Assembly: GCF_001570605.1 (NCBI RefSeq)
Contig: NZ_BBXG01000009.1
Location: 62,001 to 126,000, forward strand
Reading direction: 5' to 3'
DNA length: 64,000 nt
DNA from: Herbidospora cretacea
GTDB taxonomy: Bacteria; Actinomycetota; Actinomycetes; Streptosporangiales; Streptosporangiaceae
Each line of letters begins with the position of its first letter. The first letter of the stretch is position 1. The translations under genes were made by a program, and so were the position numbers. This document shows, one piece after another, positions 1-8,700 of this stretch. A model generated the notes under the pieces. The model was given only the letters and a program-made list of their open reading frames with translations. It had not been told where the DNA came from and ran no database searches.

Positions 1-247
1 TCGGCGGGCTTTCAAGCGGTACGGCGCCGGAGCCGTCGCTCTGGTTCGTGTGCCGGATCAGGTAGCTGCCGCCGACCATGAGCTTTTCGTAGACGATCGG
101 CCAGCAGGCGCAGGTCCAGGCGATCACATGCGGTCTGCGGGCGAACCGTTTCGCTGATTGAGTCGGCCGCCAATGCACGTGTTTGGGCTCGGCGCGGAGA
201 ACCGGCAGGGGTAAGTGGTGGTCGCACGTGGACTGTTGCCCATTCAT
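1..247 (-). CDS. Small conserved actinobacterial protein, C-terminus cut by window edge
   Basis: I read this frame directly; it is open from an ATG at 247-245 to the left edge (82 codons, no stop). A purine-rich site (GAGGAAAGG on the minus strand) sits just upstream of the ATG. The visible part ends with ACWPIVYEKLMVGGSYLIRHT, which resembles short proteins often found next to GntR regulators in actinomycetes, where a CxCxxxxYE...GGxxxIRR core is followed by an aromatic tail. Function is unknown. It diverges from the GntR gene at 542, and the two share an intergenic inverted repeat. Family resemblance is from memory and is not a database result. Confidence 0.6.
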   Translation of the reverse strand, partial: MNGQQSTCDHHLPLPVLRAEPKHVHWRPTQSAKRFARRPHVIAWTCACWPIVYEKLMVGGSYLIRHTNQSDGSGAVPLESPP

Positions 248-541
248 GGCCTTTCCTCTTGTTCGGCTGGACCTGCCGTCGCTCGTCAATGGCCGGGCGG
301 GGGTGGGAAGACTAGGGTTCGACGGGTCAGAAATGCCTGCCTGGTCGAGGGTTGTCGCGGCGCTGGCTACGCCGAGCAAGCCTCCTGTCTGCGGGGGTGT
401 GTCTCATGAGCCGACTGTCGTCAGTGCGAGCCCTGGTGGCTACTCCAGCGTTTCATGAGCAGATTGTCTTGGGACTATAGTCAGACCTCGCTGCCCTGCT
501 GTCAATTATCCCAAGACAATTTCAGTGGAAGATAGGGTTGT
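248..541. promoter_or_regulatory. Divergent control region between small protein and GntR genes
   Basis: No coding sequence is convincing in this 294-base gap. It contains a perfect 12-bp inverted repeat, ATTGTCTTGGGA at 463-474 and TCCCAAGACAAT at 509-520, with a smaller palindrome GACTATAGTC at 473-482 touching the left arm. The pair is centred about 50 bases upstream of the GntR start. The likely reading is an autoregulatory operator for the adjacent GntR protein; that is inference from symmetry and position. Confidence 0.55.
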
Positions 542-1351
542 GTGATGGCCGTGCACTCGCGTTACCTGGACCTCGCCGCTCAGATCCGAGCGCGAATCGA
601 GGCCGGTGAGTGGGAACCGGGAGCCAAGCTCCCTCGCCTGGACGACTTCGCATCCGAGTACGGCGCCAACAGGGACACCGTCGGCCGGGCGATCGGTGTG
701 CTGGAGTCTGAAGGGGTCGTCTGGGCCGTTCAGGGCCGGGGAATCATCGTCCGACACGGCATGATGCGGCTGCGCAGACCACGAGGGAACCTCGTGAAGC
801 GAAACGTCGCCGCCGACGGTCCCGGCTACTCCTTCCCCTCGGCATCCGGCCAGGAGGTCTGGAAGCACCATGTTCCCGCCACTACGTCGATCGAGCCGCT
901 GACGGATCCGAGGATCGCGAAACTCCTGGGAGTGCCAGCGGGCAGCTCGGTGATGCGCCGGTTCCGCGTGACCGGGCCGGAGTCCGAACCACCGTTCCAG
1001 ATCAGCGTCTCGTGGATCCATCCGCGTGGGGTCGAGGACGTCTCGGACATCGATGCTGAGGCGACCAGCCCAAGCGAGTGGCTGTACCGGCTGGAGAAAG
1101 CCGGTCACTGGCCCATCACCTGGATGGAGATCCACAGAGCCCGCATGCCCACCAAGGACGAGGCGACCCTGCTGGAGATCCCCACCAGCCTGCCGGTATT
1201 GGAGATCGTCCGGGTGGGGACCTCGGGAGGTGACGGCAAGCCCATCGAGGTGACGGAGTACATCGTGGCCGGTGACCGCGTGGAGACCGTACATGTTCTC
1301 CACCGCGACGAGTCGGCCCAGTGTCCGTGGCCGGATGAGGCCGCACGATGA
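542..1351 (+). CDS. GntR family transcriptional regulator with UTRA domain
   Basis: The 269-residue protein has an N-terminal GntR winged helix (about residues 4-72, with the usual LPRLDDFASEYGANRDTVGRA-type recognition region) and a C-terminal ligand-binding UTRA-like domain (about 95-255). The tail of the second domain carries the typical LPVLEIVRVGTSGGDGKPIEV pattern with an end strand that shows TEYIVAGDR. Start is GTG 542 or ATG 545; both are in frame. Its stop overlaps the PP2C start as ATGA, so the two are translationally coupled. GntR/UTRA proteins sense small molecules and repress neighbouring genes; the effector is unknown. Such regulators are common on actinomycete integrative elements, which fits the decayed mobile context to the right. 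Confidence 0.85.
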   Translation: MMAVHSRYLDLAAQIRARIEAGEWEPGAKLPRLDDFASEYGANRDTVGRAIGVLESEGVVWAVQGRGIIVRHGMMRLRRPRGNLVKRNVAADGPGYSFPSASGQEVWKHHVPATTSIEPLTDPRIAKLLGVPAGSSVMRRFRVTGPESEPPFQISVSWIHPRGVEDVSDIDAEATSPSEWLYRLEKAGHWPITWMEIHRARMPTKDEATLLEIPTSLPVLEIVRVGTSGGDGKPIEVTEYIVAGDRVETVHVLHRDESAQCPWPDEAAR

Positions 1352-2073
1352 GCCTCACTGTCACAACCGCTGCCGGCACCCATGTCGGCCTGGTACGCCG
1401 CCGCAACGAAGACGCCTTCTACTGCGGTCAAGCCCTGTTCGCCGTCGCCGACGGGCTCGGTGGCCATGTATCGGGTGACATCGCGAGCAACACGGCCATC
1501 GACGCTCTGCGACCGTACGACAAGGAGACGGCGCCTGCGGATCTGCTCACCGCTCTGGGGCGGATGGTCTACGCAGCGAACCAGGCGCTGCGAGAGAAGG
1601 TCGAAGCCGAGCCCGAGTCCGCAGGGATGGGCACCACACTGGTGGCGATGTTGTGGGCCGGCTCGATGGTGGCATTCGCGAACATCGGAGACTCCCGCGC
1701 CTACCTGCTCCGCGATGGCGACACCGACCATGGCGAGGCTGAGCTGATCCCGCTCACCGAGGATCACACTTACGGCAACCTGGTCTCCGACGCCTCCACC
1801 GTGCCGAACCTGCCGCCGAAGATGTCCCGTTTCCTGGACGGACGGGTTGACGGTCGTTCCCCTGACCTAAATATCCGCGAGCTGGCGGATGGCGACCGCT
1901 TCCTCTTGTGTTCAGATGGGCTGAGTGCGGTGGTTCCTCCGCATCTCATACGCGAAGCTCTGCGTTCATCACCTGATCCAGGCGACGCAGTGGATCGGCT
2001 TGTGTCACTGGCGACCGACCGTGGTGGTCCCGACAACATCACAGTGATCGTTGTCGACATGCACAAAGGCTGA
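1348..2073 (+). CDS. PP2C family protein serine/threonine phosphatase
   Basis: A compact 241-residue single-domain PP2C phosphatase. The metal-binding motifs are visible in order: RRRNEDA near residues 17-23, ADGLGGH at 34-40, GMGTTLVA, NIGDSRAYLLRDG, LCSDGLS and a final DNITVIVV. These supply the acidic residues that bind the two catalytic Mn/Mg ions, so the enzyme should be active. It would dephosphorylate Ser/Thr residues placed by Hanks-type kinases, but no kinase is encoded nearby. It begins inside the stop codon of the GntR gene (ATGA overlap), so both are made from one transcript. No membrane segment or sensor domain is present. Confidence 0.88.
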   Translation: MSLTVTTAAGTHVGLVRRRNEDAFYCGQALFAVADGLGGHVSGDIASNTAIDALRPYDKETAPADLLTALGRMVYAANQALREKVEAEPESAGMGTTLVAMLWAGSMVAFANIGDSRAYLLRDGDTDHGEAELIPLTEDHTYGNLVSDASTVPNLPPKMSRFLDGRVDGRSPDLNIRELADGDRFLLCSDGLSAVVPPHLIREALRSSPDPGDAVDRLVSLATDRGGPDNITVIVVDMHKG

Positions 2074-2138
2074 CGCGGGACGCTTTCGCCGTCGTGGCCG
2101 AAGCCGGTGTACTGGAAGCTCAGGCACAGGTTAGAGGG

Positions 2139-2684
2139 TCACGAGTTGATGGGGAGAGCGCGCGCACGAGCTTTGGCGGTGGCACGGAGTCCGCTCAGGT
2201 AAGGGTGGAAGGTGTGGTTCCGGTTCTGGTCGAGATTGAGCGGGAGATCCAGACTGGAAAGAAGAGCAGTTTCGGCGATCCAGGGTTCTGGATGCAGAAG
2301 CCAGCACACGCGGGCATGTTCTGCCATCCAATCGCTGAGCTCTCGCTCACCAGCTCGGCCAAAAGTCAGACGCTTGCCGCTGCCGACGCGGCGTAGTTCG
2401 AGGCCGAGCAGACAACCAAGAGTGAGCCGCAGCGTGGAGCCTTCGGCGTTCCCGCGGAAGTGATAACGAACCCTGGTGCGTAAGTTCTGCCTGCTGGGGC
2501 GAGTTAGCATCCGGCGGGGAGCGATCCCGACGTAGAGAAGACGATCTTCAGGCAGTTGCGGATCGGGTGACTTATCGAAGTGCCAGCCGTAGACGCCGGG
2601 CGCAGCGGGCACGGGACTGTGGGGTACCAGGACCTCCGCTGCACTCCAGAGCTTGGCGGGCTTCAGGAGGTTAGTAGCGTTCAT
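2139..2684 (-). CDS. GIY-YIG nuclease family protein
   Basis: The 181-residue protein starts at ATG 2684-2682, behind a good GGGAGA site; an in-frame ATG at 2789 gives a poorly conserved extension and lacks a ribosome site. The GIY-YIG signature appears as PGVYGWHF followed by LLYVGIA, then an arginine-rich helix (RTRVRYHFRGN), a candidate catalytic glutamate in EPWIAETALL and an asparagine in LPLNLDQN. The family cuts DNA with a single metal ion. This single-domain form is frequent in actinomycete accessory regions. It lies 160 bases downstream of, and in the same direction as, an HNH gene. Target and role are unknown; restriction or anti-phage function is possible. Confidence 0.75.
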   Translation of the reverse strand: MNATNLLKPAKLWSAAEVLVPHSPVPAAPGVYGWHFDKSPDPQLPEDRLLYVGIAPRRMLTRPSRQNLRTRVRYHFRGNAEGSTLRLTLGCLLGLELRRVGSGKRLTFGRAGERELSDWMAEHARVCWLLHPEPWIAETALLSSLDLPLNLDQNRNHTFHPYLSGLRATAKARARALPINS

Positions 2685-2844
2685 CGTGTCTCCCACAGGT
2701 CGAATAGAAGCCTGAGCATGCCGCCTCGCCAAGGGCAGCGCTCGATCCAGTTCGGGAGAGGGTAATCCTGGTCCCTTGGCGGACCTCAACTTCTACCCCG
2801 TCGGCTCTAAGCAACTGGCTGCTCCGAGGACGACGAGCAAGAGC

Positions 2845-3852
2845 TTAAGAGACATGCGCGCCCGTGGGTGGTGTCCAAACGGCCGGAAGTGATTCTGTTG
2901 CGCGTTGGTAGGCGAGCCTGAGGGTGGCGTGTCGGATGGCTGCGGTTGCGCCGGTCTGGACCATGAGCACTTCGCGTAGGGGATGGCGCGATTCGATGAG
3001 GTCGTTGTTGCGCTGTTCGAGCCAGGGCATCCACGTCTCGTGAGGCGCTCGATCCCATTTCGCCCGGTTACAGGGCTCGCATGACAGAACCAGGTTCCAG
3101 ATGGCGTCGACGTCAGGGCCCTTCCAGCTGCGGGTGAGCAGCTTCCAGGGCAGCACATGCTCGACGATGGGCCCAGGCGTCGGCATGGGCTGATTGCAGT
3201 AGGCGCAGCGGCCGTCTTGGTATCCGCTGAGAGCGGCGACGACTCCGGTTACGTTCTTGCGGCGATGCTTGGTCTGGAGTACCAGGTGCTGGGTGTCAGA
3301 GTCGTAGACCAGCGAGGGGGTGAGTACGGCGTCGGATATACCGGTGGCCCAGGCAGTCTCCACCAGCCGCCAGCGGGCGGCGGTTTCGGCGTCGAGGTCC
3401 TGGGCGTGTGCCGACTGGGCGAGTTCGGATAGTTCGTCTCGCAGCAGCAGGCCAGGGTTGGCGGAGTTCTTGCGCTGGTCTTCGTAGTAGCGCACCGGTG
3501 CCTGGCTGCCGGCGAGCTGGGGGAAGGCGTCGATGACGTTGCTGAAGCCGAGCTGGACGGTTCGCCGGTGGAGTGTGTCGCGGTCCAGTTCGCCGGCGTT
3601 GAACCCGCGGCAGGCATCGAGGAACTTACTGCTGCTGGCGGTGCTCTGCCGGGGTTGGCGTTTGAGGGCTTGGCAGAGCAATTCGGCGTATCGCGGTGCC
3701 AGCTCTTCGAGTGTGACGTGGTGGCGGCCGGTGGCGGCGACTTCCAGCAGGGTCGCGCCGAAGGCGAATTTGTAGGTGGCCGAGTTGGCGCCGTACAGCA
3801 CGATCGCGCGCCATATGCTCTCACCGGTGACCACGCCGCGTCGGTAATCCAC
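2845..3852 (-). CDS. HNH endonuclease domain protein
   Basis: The C-terminal third carries a clear HNH site: GRCAYCNQPM, then VEHVLPWKL, then WNLVLSCEPCNRAKWD, giving two CxxC zinc pairs and the catalytic His. The N-terminal two thirds (about residues 1-220) are helical and resemble a family of actinobacterial HNH proteins beginning with YRRGVVTGESIWR. I place the start at GTG 3852-3850. Longer readings run into the oppositely oriented gene at 3883 and lose the family pattern. No clear ribosome site precedes the GTG, so the start is uncertain and could be leaderless. It is divergent from the MazG-like gene, with about 30 bases between starts, and upstream of the GIY-YIG gene. Confidence 0.75.
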   Translation of the reverse strand: MDYRRGVVTGESIWRAIVLYGANSATYKFAFGATLLEVAATGRHHVTLEELAPRYAELLCQALKRQPRQSTASSSKFLDACRGFNAGELDRDTLHRRTVQLGFSNVIDAFPQLAGSQAPVRYYEDQRKNSANPGLLLRDELSELAQSAHAQDLDAETAARWRLVETAWATGISDAVLTPSLVYDSDTQHLVLQTKHRRKNVTGVVAALSGYQDGRCAYCNQPMPTPGPIVEHVLPWKLLTRSWKGPDVDAIWNLVLSCEPCNRAKWDRAPHETWMPWLEQRNNDLIESRHPLREVLMVQTGATAAIRHATLRLAYQRATESLPAVWTPPTGAHVS

Positions 3853-3882
3853 ATGCGCAGTATCGGGTAGGAGGGTGACATT

Positions 3883-4224
3883 TTGAGCCAGGAGCAGACG
3901 ATCATCTACGGCAAGCTGGTTCGAGACCGCATCCCGGAGATCATCGAGACTGAGGGATCGAAGGCCAAGGTGCGAGTCCTCGACGAGTCGGAGCTGGTCT
4001 CCGCGCTGACGGCCAAGCTCGTCGAAGAGGCCGAGGAACTGCGCCAAGCCTCACCCGGCGATCGCTTGGGCGAGCTGGCCGACGTCTACGAGGTACTGGC
4101 TGCGCTGGTCGGGACGCTCGGACTCACCGACGAGCAGGTCCAGGAAGCGGCACGTCTCAAGCGGACTGAGCGGGGTGGATTCAGCCGCCGCCTGTGGCTT
4201 GAGGAAGTGTCATCAGTTCAGTAG
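3883..4224 (+). CDS. MazG-like / phosphoribosyl-ATP pyrophosphohydrolase-like protein
   Basis: A 113-residue protein starting at TTG 3883, chosen because GGAGGG lies 7 bases upstream. The N-terminus YGKLVRDRIPEII, followed by the acidic helix KLVEEAEELRQA and ADVYEVLAAL, is the all-alpha NTP pyrophosphohydrolase pattern, with glutamates and an aspartate that bind Mg. These enzymes hydrolyse (d)NTPs or phosphoribosyl-ATP. A stand-alone copy outside a his operon suggests nucleotide clean-up or a defence role. The last 22 codons are repeated as an orphan fragment at 12612-12677, so the gene marks the left end of a long direct repeat. Confidence 0.75.
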   Translation: MSQEQTIIYGKLVRDRIPEIIETEGSKAKVRVLDESELVSALTAKLVEEAEELRQASPGDRLGELADVYEVLAALVGTLGLTDEQVQEAARLKRTERGGFSRRLWLEEVSSVQ

Positions 4225-4491
4225 GGCTTATCCGCCCTTCCCTCTCAGTTAGATGATCAGGGGTGGACCTCATAAACCTCAGTTTCTCCATTGCGATGGG
4301 GCGACCTGTAGCGGACGCCGGCATCGCCACTCGGGTGCGACCCATCTGCGACATGATTTTGTAAGTTTTGCAGGCCCACTAGCCGTAATGCCAGGTCAGA
4401 GCAAGCGTTGACAGCAATCAACGGTGGTCTTGAAAACCGCTAGGGGTGGTGACATTCCTCGTGGGTTCGAATCCCACGCTCTCCGCCTAGC
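4157..4491 (+). repeat. Direct repeat copy 1 (MazG-like gene end plus tRNA-Ser-like sequence)
   Basis: About 335 bases here match 12613-12921 closely by eye, with scattered substitutions and one 26-base gap in the second copy. The repeat begins inside the MazG-like gene, crosses its stop and ends just after a tRNA-like 3' end. Weaker similarity continues to about 4610, where a CGACATGATCT motif and its surroundings recur near 12970. The intervening 8.4 kb looks like a segment inserted or duplicated by recombination between related ends. Which copy is ancestral cannot be told, but only this one carries the intact gene. Confidence 0.8.
4396..4485 (+). pseudogene. Degenerate tRNA-Ser-like sequence (anticodon UGA)
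   Basis: The 3' half folds as a tRNA-Ser: anticodon stem and loop with CTTGAAA (anticodon TGA at 4431-4433), a long variable arm, a perfect T arm GTGGG-TTCGAAT-CCCAC, and a 3' acceptor strand GCTCTCC followed by G. The 5' half is wrong. The acceptor strand at 4396-4402 pairs at only five of seven positions, four rather than two bases precede the D stem, and the D loop lacks the usual GG. A working tRNA is unlikely. It may be an attachment-site relic of an element that used a tRNA-Ser gene. Confidence 0.55.
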
Positions 4492-4732
4492 TTGGGAAAC
4501 GTGGTCTGACCTGGCCTTATGGGTGTCGGGTGGCCTCGTAGTCGTTGACCGCGGCGTATACGCGACATGATCTTGGTGGTGTTCTCCCAGGTCGTAAGGC
4601 GAATCCGAGCCACTTACGGCGGGAACCCTTCGGAAACTCGGCTTTGCTGGATCACACGAAAAGACCCCCGGCCGATGTGGCCGAGGGCGAGGTGGAGCTT
4701 TGCCGCTGGTCAGTTCGCCAGTGCGGCCCCGA
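4492..4732. other. Non-coding stretch after the tRNA-like sequence
   Basis: No gene is supported here. Short overlapping frames have no family resemblance and no ribosome sites. The first part (to about 4610) shows patchy similarity to 12922-13050. Confidence 0.5.
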
Positions 4733-4919
4733 TCCGGCGGTCACGCCGGTCGTCATCTGGGGTTGCAACGGCGGGAACAACCAGAAGTGGACCATCAACG
4801 CCGACGGCAGCATCGCCGGCGTCCAGTCCGGCAGATGCCTGGACGCCAACGCCAACGGCACCCGGGTCATCCTGTGGAGCTGTCACGGCCGCGCCAACCA
4901 GAGGCGGACCCGGAGCTGA
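4733..4919 (+). pseudogene. Ricin-type (CBM13) lectin domain fragment
   Basis: The frame reads VTPVVIWGCNGGNNQKWTIN, then GRCLDANANGTRVILWSC, ending NQRRTRS and a stop. These are two beta-trefoil subdomains of a carbohydrate-binding module 13, with the CLDxN and QKW repeats used by secreted glycoside hydrolases. The catalytic part and signal peptide are missing, the upstream frame is not lectin-like, and the last QxW is replaced by QRR just before the stop. It looks like the eroded end of a lost secreted enzyme lying beside the direct repeat. A GH5 cellulase with different binding modules lies 4 kb away; this is not its missing part. Confidence 0.65.
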
Positions 4920-5006
4920 CCCTGCGGGCGGAGCGGTCAGGGGAAGACGGTCATGCCCATGATCGTGACGAAGGCTCTGGGCGCGGCGCGCACGTGCACC
5001 TGGCGA

Positions 5007-5645
5007 TCAGCCCGTGATGGGCTTCTTCCGCACCGCCGCGCCCAGCAGGATGAGCCCGATCAGGAAGGGATAGACGATGCCGCGCTCGACCAGGCCGATG
5101 AGGATCCCGGCGCCCGATTCGAGCAGCGCCAGGTAGCCCACCAGTGAGACCAGCCCGAGCACCCCGGCCGCCGCCAGCACCCTCCCCAGCCTCCGCGTGA
5201 CCCCGAGCAACCGATACGCGCCACCAAGGAGGATGACGAGCACGTTGCCGCCGAGGAACCCCAGGAACGCGCCCACCGCGTGGAGGTCGGCCTCGCCCGA
5301 TCCAGGGAAGAAGGCCAGCACGACGCCCCCGGCCGCGAGCATGACGGCCGTCGCGACCACCGGCCACCGGCGCCGGCCGGGCAGGCCCCTCAGCAGCGCG
5401 ACGCCGGCCAGCGCGGCGAGCCCGAACAGGAAGAAGCCCGTGTTCATCACCCACGCGAGCGGCGAGTACATGAACTGCCCGAACGCGGTCACGGGGCCGC
5501 GCACGCCCAGGTTGCTGATGAAGTGGTGCGTGTAGCTGTAGGGCGGATCCGACCACGCCGCCGCGGCGACGAACTCGGCGGTGAAGTAGACGGCTCCGCT
5601 GGCGACGAGCGCCGCCCCCGCCACACGGTTCTGGACGTCGGACAC
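5007..5645 (-). CDS. DUF998 family polytopic membrane protein
   Basis: A 212-residue integral membrane protein with six or so predicted hydrophobic segments. The start is GTG 5645-5643 because AGGAGG lies 5 bases upstream; longer frames are not family-like. The sequence HHFISNLG near residue 40 and the short loops between helices match DUF998 proteins, whose function is unknown. It diverges from the large BTAD regulator at 5761, with 115 bases between the starts, so the regulator may control it. No catalytic residues can be named. Confidence 0.75.
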   Translation of the reverse strand: MSDVQNRVAGAALVASGAVYFTAEFVAAAAWSDPPYSYTHHFISNLGVRGPVTAFGQFMYSPLAWVMNTGFFLFGLAALAGVALLRGLPGRRRWPVVATAVMLAAGGVVLAFFPGSGEADLHAVGAFLGFLGGNVLVILLGGAYRLLGVTRRLGRVLAAAGVLGLVSLVGYLALLESGAGILIGLVERGIVYPFLIGLILLGAAVRKKPITG

Positions 5646-5760
5646 GGTTTCCTCCTGCGGTTCGAATCGGCCTGCGAAGACTGCGGCCGGCCGCTCACAC
5701 GGAGCTGTCACGGGGCTCGCATGGTCGCGACCGGATGAGGGAAGGCGCGAAGATTGACCG

Positions 5761-8700
5761 ATGGACGAGGAAGCGCGGCTTCGCGTCATACTGCTCGGCG
5801 CACTGCAGGTGTCGCGCGGTACGGCCGTCGTGCCCGTGCCGGGCGCGAGGCTGCGAGGCCTGCTCGTCCGGCTGGCGCTCGCCGGTGGCCGCGCGGTCGA
5901 GCCGGACGTCCTGGCCGATGCGATCTGGGCGGCGGAGCCGCCGGCGGTCCCTGGCCACGCCCTGCAGACCCTCGTCTCCCGGCTGCGCCGCGCCGTCGAT
6001 GTGGTGCTGGTGGCGGGCGGCTACCGGCTGGTCGTGGACGCGGACGACGTCGACGCACTGCGCTTCGAGCGGCTCTCCGCCGCCGGCCGGGACAGGTTGC
6101 GGGCCGGTGAGGCAGAGGCCGCCCGCGCCGTTCTCACTGAGGCCGTGAGGTTGTGGGGCGACCGTCCCGGCGCTGAGCCGCCCGTGGTCGCCGCGGTCGC
6201 GCCCGCAGTCGCGATCCGGCTGGCGCAGGTGTCGGTCGAGGCGGTCGCCGACCTCGCCGACGCCGAACTCTCCTTGGGGTGGGCCGACGAGGCCGCCGAG
6301 CGGCTGGCCCGGCTGCTGGCCGAGCAGCCGGCGCACGAACGGGCCGCCGCCTCGCTGATGGACGCGCTCGCCGCTCAGGGGCGGCAGGCCGAGGCGCTGA
6401 CCGTCTACGAGCGGATCCGCCAGACCCTCGCCGAGGACCTCGGCGCCGACCCCGGCACCGCCCTGCGGGAGCGCCATCTTCGCCTGCTGCGCACCGATTA
6501 CGCCGTCCCCACGGCGGACAGCCCGATCTGCCTGCCCGCGCCGCTGACCAGCTTCGTCGGTCGCGAAGACGACCTGGCCCTGGTCGACGCCCTGCTCGGC
6601 AGGGGACGCCTGGTCACGGTCGTGGGCCCGGGCGGCGCCGGGAAGACCCGGCTCGCGCTGGAGGCCGCCCGTCGCCGCGCACAGCCCTCCTGGCTCGTCG
6701 ACCTCGCCTCCGTCACCGAACCCGCCGAGATCACCGGGGCCGTGCTGGCCGCGATCGGCGTGCGGGGCCCGACGTTCGACGCCCGCAAACAAGTCGAGGG
6801 CGACCAGCTCGACGTCCTCGTCGGTGAACTCGGCCGCCGCGACGGCCTGCTGCTGGTCGACAACTGCGAGCACCTGATCGACGCCGTGGCGCACCTGGTC
6901 GTGGCGCTGCTCACCCGCTGCCCGGGGCTGCGCGTGCTCGCCACCAGCCGCGAACCCCTCGCGGTCGACGGCGAGGCGCTCCTGCCGCTGGCCGAGCTCA
7001 CGCTGCCGGGCCCGGACGACGGCGTCGAACAGGCTGGGAAGGCGGCCTCGGTACGCTTGTTCACCGAGCGGGCCGCCGCCGTGCGGCCGGGATTCCGCCT
7101 CGACGCGGCCACGCTGCCCGACGTCGTGCGCGTGGTGCGCGGCCTCGACGGCCTGCCGCTCGCCCTCGAACTGGCCGCCGCCCGGCTGCGCACGCTGTCA
7201 CTGCCCGACCTGGCCGACGGCCTCGCCGACCGGTTCCGGCTCCTCACGGTCGGCAGCCGCACCGCACCGCCCCGGCACCGCACTCTGCGCGCGGTCATCG
7301 CGTGGAGCTGGGACCTGCTCGGCGACCACGAACGCACGGTCGCCGAACGGATCTCCGTCCTGCCCGGCGGCGTCACCCCCGTTTCCGCGGCCGCCGTCTG
7401 CGTCGGCACCGCCGTGCCCGCCGCCGAGATCCCCGCCCTGCTCGCCGCGCTCGTCGACCGGTCACTGCTGCAACTCGCCCCAGGCAGCCGTTATCGCATG
7501 CTCGAAACCCTCCGCGAGTACGGCGCCGACCGCCTGACCGCCGCCGGTGACCTCGGCGCCGCCAGCGACCTGGCCGCCGTCCACTTCACCGACCTGATGA
7601 CCCGGCACGCACCTCGACTGCGCGGGCCCGGCCAGCTCACGGCCATGAAGGTCATCGGCGCCGACTACGACAACACCCTCGCCGCCCTGCGCCACCTGTG
7701 CGCCACCCGCGACCCCCACGGCGCGATCGGCCTCGCGCTCAGCCTGACCTGGTACTGGCAGATGTTCGCCCGCCACTCCGATGCCGCCCACTGGCTGGAC
7801 GAGGCCCTCGCGGTGCCCGGCGGCGAGCCGACGCCCGAACGAGACTGCGCCCGAGCCGCCTCCCTGCTCAACCGCGCCGACACCCGGCCGGAGACCACCA
7901 CCGCTGAAGACCGGGCCGAGGTCCGCGAACTGGCCGCCCGGTTGCTCGCGCATGCCGAACCTCCGGGCCACTACCGCGTGTTCGGCCCGATCCTGCTGTT
8001 CCTGTACGACAAGGAGGCCGCGCTCGCGGCTTTCGCCCGCCTGGCGGACGGCGACGACGTGTGGCTGGCCGGGCTGGCCCACATGTTCCTGGCCGAGATC
8101 ACCGAGAACGCGGGCGCGCTCGACCGGACGCGTGTCCACGTAGAGGTGGCTCTGGCCCGCTTCCACCAGGCTGGTGACCGCTGGGGCCGGGCCGCGACCC
8201 TCCCGATGCGCGCCCGGTTGCGACGCTACGTCGACCTCGACGGCGCGCTGGCCGACCTGCGCGAGGCCGAGACCTTGGCCGGCGAGTTCGGCTCGCTCAG
8301 CCTCGGCGACCGGCTCTACGGCGACCTGCGCTGGATCGACCTGCACGTGCGGCGCGGCGACGTCGACCGGGCGCTGGAGCTTCTCGACGCCGCCAGAGAG
8401 CGGGCTGCGCACGCGTCGTCGGCGGAACTCCCGGCCCTGGTCGACGCGTGCGAGGCCGACCTCCGGATCCGGCTCGGCGACCTTGCGAGGGCGGTCGACC
8501 TGCTCGACCCCGCCAGGCCATTCCCCGACCACGCCAAGGTGCCGGTCGCGAGCGCCTGGGTCGCCCTCCGCCTCGCGAAGGGTGACCGAGCCGGCGCGCA
8601 GAAGGCGTTGCGAGAGGCGCACGCGTCGGCGCGGGCGACCGGGGAGCTGCCGATTCTGGCGCTGGTGGCGGTGCACGCGGCGGCGCTCGCCGAGGCACGC

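Noticed and set aside
2139-4224. Complete restriction-modification system
   Set aside because: Two nuclease-like genes are present but no methyltransferase or helicase lies in the window.
4396-4485. Functional tRNA-Sec or tRNA-Ser
   Set aside because: The anticodon is TGA, not TCA, and the acceptor and D arm do not fold properly.
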